DNA of 5,525 nt from Collinsella sp. GTDB taxonomy: Bacteria; Actinomycetota; Coriobacteriia; Coriobacteriales; Coriobacteriaceae. The notes under the pieces were generated by a model. It was not told where the DNA came from. It searched no databases and was given only the letters and a program-made list of their open reading frames with translations. The stretch is taken from NCBI GenBank assembly GCA_022728415.1, contig JAIJJM010000163.1, positions 1 through 5,525 on the forward strand, written 5' to 3'. The stretch's first letter is position 1. Each line of letters begins with the position of its first letter. The position numbers and the translations under genes are program-made. Below, one piece after another: positions 5,515-5,525 of the stretch.

Positions 5515-5525
5515 ATGCTTTGCAG

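Overview
The window looks like an accessory, island-like stretch of an actinobacterial chromosome, most likely Bifidobacterium. I infer this from a tRNA-Ser gene with no encoded CCA, a GC-rich ISL3-type transposase remnant, and a surface protein ending in a Cys-rich YxV...GTW...CYW...GCGxW domain of a kind I know mainly from actinobacteria. No search was possible, so the genus is an inference. Every gene I can support is on the minus strand, so transcription runs from high to low coordinates.

Layout from the right edge leftwards. Positions 5430-5514 hold tRNA-Ser(GGA), followed by its own terminator (5387-5417). A non-coding stretch with a stem-loop (5237-5258) and the first copy of a 67-bp repeat (5255-5321) leads into a 569-residue single-pass membrane protein (3465-5174), which ends at a strong terminator (3401-3442). 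Next is a 94-residue protein with a nine-residue all-acidic tail (3005-3289) and its terminator (2946-2981). The second copy of the 67-bp repeat (2860-2926) then leads into a two-gene operon: a probable type II restriction endonuclease (1927-2811) and a DNA methyltransferase (710-1930), whose stop and start codons overlap by 4 bases. The left end (99-572) is the front part of an ISL3-family transposase that breaks off just after its first catalytic Asp. Positions 1-98 are unrelated DNA that may be the end of another insertion sequence.

The restriction and methylation genes would work as a pair: the methyltransferase marks the host's copies of the target site and the endonuclease cuts unmarked DNA. 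The membrane protein and the acid-tailed protein are unassigned. The clearest structure not explained by the genes is the 67-bp repeat (64/67 identical). It occurs twice in the same orientation, each time downstream of a terminator and just upstream of a minus-strand gene, which suggests a shared leader or promoter module, or a duplication made when the island was assembled. The tRNA gene at one edge, the broken transposase at the other and the lower G+C of the genes between them fit an insertion hot spot.
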